A DNA stretch of 49,121 nucleotides, from the NCBI GenBank assembly GCA_944392975.1, contig CALXYN010000011.1, positions 1 through 49,121 of the forward strand. Reading direction: 5' to 3'. Positions 44,657 through 49,121 of the stretch are shown piece after piece (position 1 is the first letter of the stretch; each line of letters starts with the position of its first letter). This DNA comes from an uncultured Spirochaetaceae bacterium. Its GTDB lineage: Bacteria; Spirochaetota; Spirochaetia; Sphaerochaetales; Sphaerochaetaceae. Under the pieces are notes generated by a model. That model saw nothing but the letters and a program-made list of their open reading frames with translations, was not told the DNA's origin and did no database searches. The translations under genes and the position numbers were made by a program.

Positions 44657-45926
44657 ACGACGCATTGACCTCATTCTCGAGAAGGAGATCATAGAGGCAA
44701 TGGGTTGTACCGAACCTGCCGCAGCGGCTCTTGCAGGAGCAAAAGCGGCAGAGCTTTTTGGTATGGAGCCTGAATCGGGAGTGGCTGTTGTCTCTCCTAA
44801 CATGATGAAGAATGCCATGAGTGTCACTATCCCCAATTCTGCTCTCCATGGAATTGAGGCTGCTGTTTCCCTTGGCATTGCAATCAGGGATTCTTCTGCA
44901 GGTCTGTCCGTTCTTTCCACGGTAACGGACAAGGAAAGAGCGAAAGCCACGCTTTTCCCATTAGAGGTCAGAATCGATGAGAGTGCACCTTCCCTTTATG
45001 TGAAGGTGACTGTTTACGGTTCTGGGCATTCTGCTTCCGCAGTCATTTCCGGGGAACATGATAGATTTACTTCTTTGGAGCTTGATGGAAGGATGCTTTC
45101 TGAAGTACCCATGTTCTTCCCTGAATGCAGATCATTTTCAGAAGATGACTTTCTTGGAACGCTTACTATCAGCGATGTACTTGAATATGCTTCAGCACTT
45201 TCCCCTGTAATTGTTGATTTGCTTACAAAAGCTGTTGACGAAAACATGGCAATAAGCAAGGCAGGGTTGTCCGGGGACTGGGGCCTTTCGGTTGGAAAGA
45301 TAATGGATGGTCTCATTTCTTCAGAACCAAAGACGCTCGATGAGGCCATGAGGAAAGCTGCAGCTTCCGCAGCTGCAGGTTCAGATGCTAGAATGGCTGG
45401 CTCTGCACTTCCTGTGATGATTAATTCCGGTTCTGGTAATCAGGGGATTACTGTAACTGTCCCGGTTTCTGTAGTCGCTTCCTATCTTGGGAAAAGTCTT
45501 TCCGAGATGATAGGAGCAGTTGCAATAAGTGAGCTTGTAGGTATTATCCTGACCAGTCATAAGGACAGACTTTCAGCTCTCTGCGGTGCTTTCACAGCTT
45601 CAATTGGTACAGCCTGTGCCTATGCTTACCTTCTCGGAGGAGATGCGGAAGTTCTTGATGCGACTATTAATAATATGGTTGGAAATCTTTCCGGGATTAT
45701 CTGCGATGGTGCGAAGGATACCTGTGCGCTGAAAATCTACTCATCGCTTATTGCTGCATCTGTTGCTGTAGAGCTTGCCCTTGTAGGTAAACGGGCTGGA
45801 AGGGAAGCCGGTATCGTAGGTGATGATTCTCTTTCATCCATAAACCATCTTACAAGGATCTCACATGAAGGCATGGAGCAGACTAACCGTACGATTCTCC
45901 AGATAATGCTTGAAAAAGGTAAATGA
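44646..45926 (+). CDS. L-cysteine desulfidase family protein (CyuA/UPF0597)
   Basis: Iron-sulfur enzyme that breaks L-cysteine into pyruvate, ammonia and sulfide. 426 residues. The catalytic Cys21 is in EAMGCTEPAA. Cys residues matching the [4Fe-4S] ligands are in ALCGAF and GIICDGAKDTCALK. GSGNQGITVTVPV is another family hallmark. Begins inside the end of manA with AGAGG 7 nt before the ATG, and overlaps the next gene by 4 nt. Confers sulfide release and cysteine use as an energy or nitrogen source. No cysteine transporter is beside it. Confidence 0.88.
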   Translation: MLNRRRIDLILEKEIIEAMGCTEPAAAALAGAKAAELFGMEPESGVAVVSPNMMKNAMSVTIPNSALHGIEAAVSLGIAIRDSSAGLSVLSTVTDKERAKATLFPLEVRIDESAPSLYVKVTVYGSGHSASAVISGEHDRFTSLELDGRMLSEVPMFFPECRSFSEDDFLGTLTISDVLEYASALSPVIVDLLTKAVDENMAISKAGLSGDWGLSVGKIMDGLISSEPKTLDEAMRKAAASAAAGSDARMAGSALPVMINSGSGNQGITVTVPVSVVASYLGKSLSEMIGAVAISELVGIILTSHKDRLSALCGAFTASIGTACAYAYLLGGDAEVLDATINNMVGNLSGIICDGAKDTCALKIYSSLIAASVAVELALVGKRAGREAGIVGDDSLSSINHLTRISHEGMEQTNRTILQIMLEKGK

Positions 45927-46492
45927 AGTACATTGCTATTGATTTTGAAACTGCTTCCTCTTCACCTGCCAGTGCCTGTTCAGTAGGTTTGGTCAGGATG
46001 GATGAGGAAGGAATGATAGAGGATAAGTTCTATTCACTTATACGGCCGAAGAATCCCGAGTTCGACCCTGTCTGTTTTTCCATTCATCATCTGGATCCGC
46101 TCTCAATTCTGCAAGCACCTACTATGGCAGATATCTGGCCAGAAATGAAGAGCTTTATCGGTTCTTTTCCTCTAGTCGCTCATAATGCTCCCTTTGATAT
46201 AAAAGTACTCAGGGAGACTCTTGCATCCTGGAATATCGAGGTTTTTCATAATCCTTATTATTGTACATTGTCTCTTTCCAGAAAGCTCTGGAAGGGCAGA
46301 CGCTCTTATCGTCTTACAGCACTTGCAGAAGAGATGGGGCTTGAGTATGAGGCACATAATGCTCTGGCAGACAGTGAGGTTTGTGGCCGCTTGTTCTCAA
46401 GACTCTGTGGCAATGCCTTGTTTGATGACGACACTGCCAGACGTTTCTTTCACAGAGTCTATCGCGATGGAAGTTATCCTAAATATGTTTAG
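45923..46492 (+). CDS. DnaQ-like 3'-5' exonuclease (DEDDh)
   Basis: Single-domain exonuclease of 189 residues, similar to the proofreading epsilon subunit and to ExoX-like nucleases. DEDDh residues: Asp7 and Glu9 in AIDFETA, Asp in AHNAPFD, then His and Asp in AHNALADSE. Third gene of the manA operon through a 4-nt ATGA overlap, an unrelated function. Its stop overlaps the stop of the convergent PAP2 gene by 4 nt. Substrate is single-stranded DNA or RNA ends; role in repair is inferred. Confidence 0.88.
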   Translation: MKYIAIDFETASSSPASACSVGLVRMDEEGMIEDKFYSLIRPKNPEFDPVCFSIHHLDPLSILQAPTMADIWPEMKSFIGSFPLVAHNAPFDIKVLRETLASWNIEVFHNPYYCTLSLSRKLWKGRRSYRLTALAEEMGLEYEAHNALADSEVCGRLFSRLCGNALFDDDTARRFFHRVYRDGSYPKYV

Positions 46493-47391
46493 AGTACTGC
46501 TTCCATAAGTCTGGTCTTTACAGCAATAAGAGGGTAGATATATATACACCAGAGACCAATCATGAAATATATTGCAAATGAAGTGAAAGCCTCTGGTGCA
46601 GGTATCAATGAGATCAGAACGACTATCACAAGGGTTGAGATGACACCTATTATAAATCTTGCAATCTTCTTTCCGATACTTCCTTCTTCTGGAATTGAAC
46701 CTACAGTCTTCCTTTCCAGGTAGAATCCTAGAAACATTGATCCAGTGATTGTCACTGTAGACATGAGGTCTTCGAATGCAACAGGATCGATGTCTGTAGT
46801 GGAAAGAAGTATTGTAAGCACAATAGAAGCTATCGTTGCCAGTAATCCGATAATGAATGTGAAGATCAGGAATGGTTTTCTCATGTCATAAAGACGCAGC
46901 ATCAGGTATGTCATCCCGAAACCGGCAATAAGGCCGATTATTGTTCCTACCGTCACATCAAGAGGCCAGTGCACTCCCAGTATCATGCGTGAAACCGGGA
47001 CAAGGATTATCGGTATGATAAAGATTAATGTTGCCCATTTTTTCCAGACAGTCATAATCAGAGCAGAGTAGAATGCTCCTGATGTTGTGCTGTGCCCTGA
47101 TGGAAATGAGTAACCTGTTGCCGTACTGAGCCTTCCACCCCTGATTTTATCAGGGTACACCTGAAATGGGCGAGGAACACGGAATATGGCTTTCAGTGTC
47201 TGAGATACAATGAGTGCTGTCATTAATGATGATGCAATGGCAAATGCCTTTTTCCGGCTGACACACCAGAGAAGAATCATCAGCACAACAAGTGGTACTG
47301 CAATTTCTCCCAGCATTGAGATGATTTCCGCGATTTTTTCTATGACAGGTGTTCTGAATTGCTGGAAGAACATCATTATATCAAGCTGCAT
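46489..47391 (-). CDS. PAP2 family membrane phosphatase
   Basis: Membrane lipid phosphatase, of the type that acts on undecaprenyl pyrophosphate or phosphatidyl-glycerol/phosphatidic lipids. 300 residues with seven to eight membrane segments. The three PAP2 motifs are KAIFRVPRP, YSFPSGHSTTSGA and SRMILGVHWPLDV. The C-terminal third, with four further helices, is extra to the core. Translation is coupled to the upstream EamA gene by an 11-nt overlap. Confidence 0.88.
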   Translation of the reverse strand: MQLDIMMFFQQFRTPVIEKIAEIISMLGEIAVPLVVLMILLWCVSRKKAFAIASSLMTALIVSQTLKAIFRVPRPFQVYPDKIRGGRLSTATGYSFPSGHSTTSGAFYSALIMTVWKKWATLIFIIPIILVPVSRMILGVHWPLDVTVGTIIGLIAGFGMTYLMLRLYDMRKPFLIFTFIIGLLATIASIVLTILLSTTDIDPVAFEDLMSTVTITGSMFLGFYLERKTVGSIPEEGSIGKKIARFIIGVISTLVIVVLISLIPAPEAFTSFAIYFMIGLWCIYIYPLIAVKTRLMEAVL

Positions 47392-48250
47392 TTAGATCCT
47401 CCTTCCTTCCAAGTATGAACATCAGCACAGCCATTGATATTATAATAACATATCCAATGAGGCTGAGTGTGTCCGGAAGCTGGGCGAATACAATCCACCC
47501 TAGAAGAGCTGTGAATACCACCTGCGAATAATCATATACAGATATTTCCTTCGCAGGAGCATATCTGTAGGCTGCCGTGATGGAAAACTGTCCGCCTGCC
47601 GCAGCAAGTCCTGCGAAAAGAAGGATGATCAACTGCAGCGGTGTCATCGGATGGAAGTCAAGAATCAGATAAGGCAGTGTCACAAGGCTTGAGAATGCGG
47701 AGAAGAACAGTACCACAACAGGTCCGCTTACTCCACGTTTTCCGAGCGCACGTACACAGGTGTAAGCACTTCCGGCACCAAGGCCTCCTACAAAGCCGAT
47801 TATTGAAGATGTCAGATCAGCGTTACTGAACGTTGGTTTTATGACAAAAAGTGAGCCTATGAATGCTCCTGCGACTATCAGGATGGTCTTCACCGTCATC
47901 TTCTCTTTTAAAAAAAGCATAGAGAAGATAAGCGTGAAAAAAGGTGACATTTTGTTGAGCATTGTGGCATCGGAGAGTATCAAATGGTCAACTGCATAGA
48001 AGTTGCAAAGTATTCCTACTGTTCCAAGTACTGAACGAAGAATAAGTAGTGGTACATCTTTTCTTTCAATGGAAATCCCGTTCTTGTTGTGAACAACGAT
48101 TATCAATGCTGCAATTGCTGCAATGATATTCCGGAAAAAGCTTTTCTCAATTGAAGGTATATCCCCTGCAAGCCTTACAAACAGATTCATCAAAGCAAAG
48201 CAGAAAGCAGATGAAAGTATACAGAGTATTCCTTTTGCTCGCTGGTTCAT
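47381..48250 (-). CDS. EamA/DMT family transporter
   Basis: Ten-helix drug/metabolite transporter of the RhaT/EamA type, 289 residues, with two five-helix repeats (about 1-140 and 145-285). Conserved pieces are NLFVRLAGDIPSIEKSFFRN, LLFAGLAAAGGQFSITAAYRYAPA and IGYVIIISMAVLMF. Substrate unknown; an exporter of metabolites or amino acids is typical. The ATG at 48250 stands 6 nt after an extended -10 TGCTAGAAT and has no ribosome site. Forms an operon with the PAP2 gene. Confidence 0.88.
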   Translation of the reverse strand: MNQRAKGILCILSSAFCFALMNLFVRLAGDIPSIEKSFFRNIIAAIAALIIVVHNKNGISIERKDVPLLILRSVLGTVGILCNFYAVDHLILSDATMLNKMSPFFTLIFSMLFLKEKMTVKTILIVAGAFIGSLFVIKPTFSNADLTSSIIGFVGGLGAGSAYTCVRALGKRGVSGPVVVLFFSAFSSLVTLPYLILDFHPMTPLQLIILLFAGLAAAGGQFSITAAYRYAPAKEISVYDYSQVVFTALLGWIVFAQLPDTLSLIGYVIIISMAVLMFILGRKEDLNAA

Positions 48251-48256
48251 GCAGAT

Positions 48257-48265
48257 ATTCTAGCA
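48257..48265 (-). promoter_or_regulatory. extended -10 of the eamA-PAP2 operon, leaderless arrangement
   Basis: Minus strand TGCTAGAAT, then 6 nt, then the ATG at 48250. Confidence 0.5.
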
Positions 48266-48360
48266 GAATTGTCAATTCTCGGAAAATGTCTGATTTTCTT
48301 CATTTTTTATTCAAAAAGTGAACCAATGTTCCGTTTTTTTCGTGATATGACAATTTTTAC

Positions 48361-48389
48361 TTGCAACATGAGTATAAAGATAATATAAA
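48361..48389 (+). promoter_or_regulatory. promoter of the TRAP binding protein
   Basis: TTGCAA (48361-48366), 17 nt, TATAAA (48384-48389). The leader of about 74 nt contains a TGGGAG/CTCCCA stem (48407-48431) ahead of the AAAGGAGG ribosome site. Confidence 0.55.
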
Positions 48390-48469
48390 GATAAATTGAA
48401 TATTTGTGGGAGATTAATCTAAGAACTCCCATTAAAGCTTTTGCTTCGTTTTCCACAAAGGAGGAATTC

Positions 48470-49121
48470 ATGAAGAAGTTCGCTGTGCTGCTTTTGATTG
48501 TTGCAGCTATGATGGTGCCACTTTTCGCTGGTGGTAGCTCGGAAAGTGATCAGATTGTTCTTACTCTTTCAGAAGTTCACGCTGAAGGATATCCAACGAC
48601 TCTTGCAGACTATGAGTTTGCACGTCTTGTAGAAGAGAGAACAGAAGGAAGAATCAAGATTGACGTCTATTCTGGCGGTACACTCTATGGCGAAGAGACA
48701 GGTTCTATCGAAGCTCTTCAGATTGGAGACCTTGCATTTGCTCGTGTTTCTGCATCCCCAGTTGCTTCCTATGTTCCAGCTCTTAACGTAATCCAGCTTC
48801 CTTATCTCTATCGCGATGGTGAGCACATGTGGCAGGTTCTTAATGGTGAGATTGGACAGCAGATGCTTGCTGATATCGAGGAATCTGGATCTGGACTCGT
48901 AGGTCTTTGCTACTATGATGCCGGTGCTAGAAACTTCTATACAACAACACCTGTAAATTCTGTAGAGGATATGGCTGGTCTCAAGATCAGACTCCAGAAC
49001 AACCCGATGATGGTTGAGATGGTTCAGCTCCTTGGCGGAAATGGTGTTACAGGTATCGGACCAAACGATGTTTATTCTGCTATCCAGCAGGGAACAATCG
49101 ATGGTGCTGAGAACAACTGGC
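48470..49121 (+). CDS. dctP: TRAP transporter substrate-binding protein (DctP family), partial
   Basis: Periplasmic receptor of a tripartite ATP-independent importer for organic acids or sugar acids; the membrane subunits would follow beyond the window. The first 217 codons are present and the frame is open at the right edge. The signal peptide ends PLFAGGSSES without a lipobox cysteine. Family marks are LVEERTEGRIKIDVYSGGTLYGE, the GLKIRLQNNPMMVEMVQLLGG strand with the ligand-binding Arg, and GPNDVYSAIQQGTIDGAENNW. Start ATG 48470 follows AAAGGAGG. A TRAP importer in a beta-glucuronidase-bearing genome could carry glucuronate, but this is a guess. Confidence 0.92.
   Translation, partial: MKKFAVLLLIVAAMMVPLFAGGSSESDQIVLTLSEVHAEGYPTTLADYEFARLVEERTEGRIKIDVYSGGTLYGEETGSIEALQIGDLAFARVSASPVASYVPALNVIQLPYLYRDGEHMWQVLNGEIGQQMLADIEESGSGLVGLCYYDAGARNFYTTTPVNSVEDMAGLKIRLQNNPMMVEMVQLLGGNGVTGIGPNDVYSAIQQGTIDGAENNW

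Overview
The window looks like chromosomal DNA of a host-associated spirochaete of the Sphaerochaeta/Treponema type. The reasons are the low-to-moderate GC content by eye, exported binding proteins whose leaders end in FASG or FAGG without a lipobox cysteine, and a gut-type set of genes (beta-glucuronidase, butyrate kinase, many ABC and TRAP importers, four MATE exporters). The assignment is an inference; there is no rRNA in the window. I see no CRISPR array, prophage, plasmid origin or intact insertion sequence.

Layout. 0.2-2.7 kb: iron-dependent alcohol dehydrogenase and a convergent NCS2 nucleobase permease. 2.8-7.6 kb: a membrane-anchored AraC regulator flanked by two paralogous membrane alpha/beta hydrolases, one of which has Thr at the nucleophile position. 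7.7-10.1 kb: beta-glucuronidase followed by a small exported beta-rich protein. 10.3-13.0 kb: an unusual two-gene amino-acid ABC system, an ATPase with an RsbW/GHKL-like tail plus a permease fused to a circularly permuted binding protein. 13.0-14.4 kb: MATE exporter. 14.4-15.2 kb: GC-rich remnant of a TnpB gene followed by an omega-RNA-like structured segment. 15.3-16.9 kb: GtrA protein and butyrate kinase, divergent. 17.0-22.0 kb: a complete BMP/nucleoside-type ABC importer. 22.1-24.4 kb: FeoA-FeoB fusion. 24.5-26.7 kb: a GLUG-repeat lipoprotein gene with an (AG)15 tract directly after the start codon, out of frame in this sequence. 26.8-29.3 kb: polar amino-acid ABC importer. 29.3-30.7 kb: MATE. 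30.8-35.1 kb: TolC-MacA-MacB-like tripartite efflux operon. 35.1-36.9 kb: aspartokinase and a GNAT. 36.9-40.3 kb: MsmK/UgpC sugar ATPase, divergent TetR regulator and a CorC/HlyC protein with a long structured leader. 40.3-43.4 kb: two MATE genes around a tRNA-Gly(CCC). 43.5-48.3 kb: mannose-6-phosphate isomerase, L-cysteine desulfidase and exonuclease operon, then a convergent PAP2/EamA pair. 48.5 kb to the end: a TRAP binding protein cut by the window edge.

Together the genes describe a scavenging anaerobe that imports amino acids, nucleosides, iron and organic acids, removes glucuronic acid from conjugates, and exports toxic compounds. Several genes (NCS2, buk, tolC, manA, eamA) share a -10-like hexamer ending exactly 6 nt before the start codon and have no usable Shine-Dalgarno site, which suggests leaderless transcripts. 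The observations most worth following are the (AG)15 phase-variable lipoprotein, the ATPase-GHKL plus permuted binding-protein/permease pair, and the leaderless promoter class.
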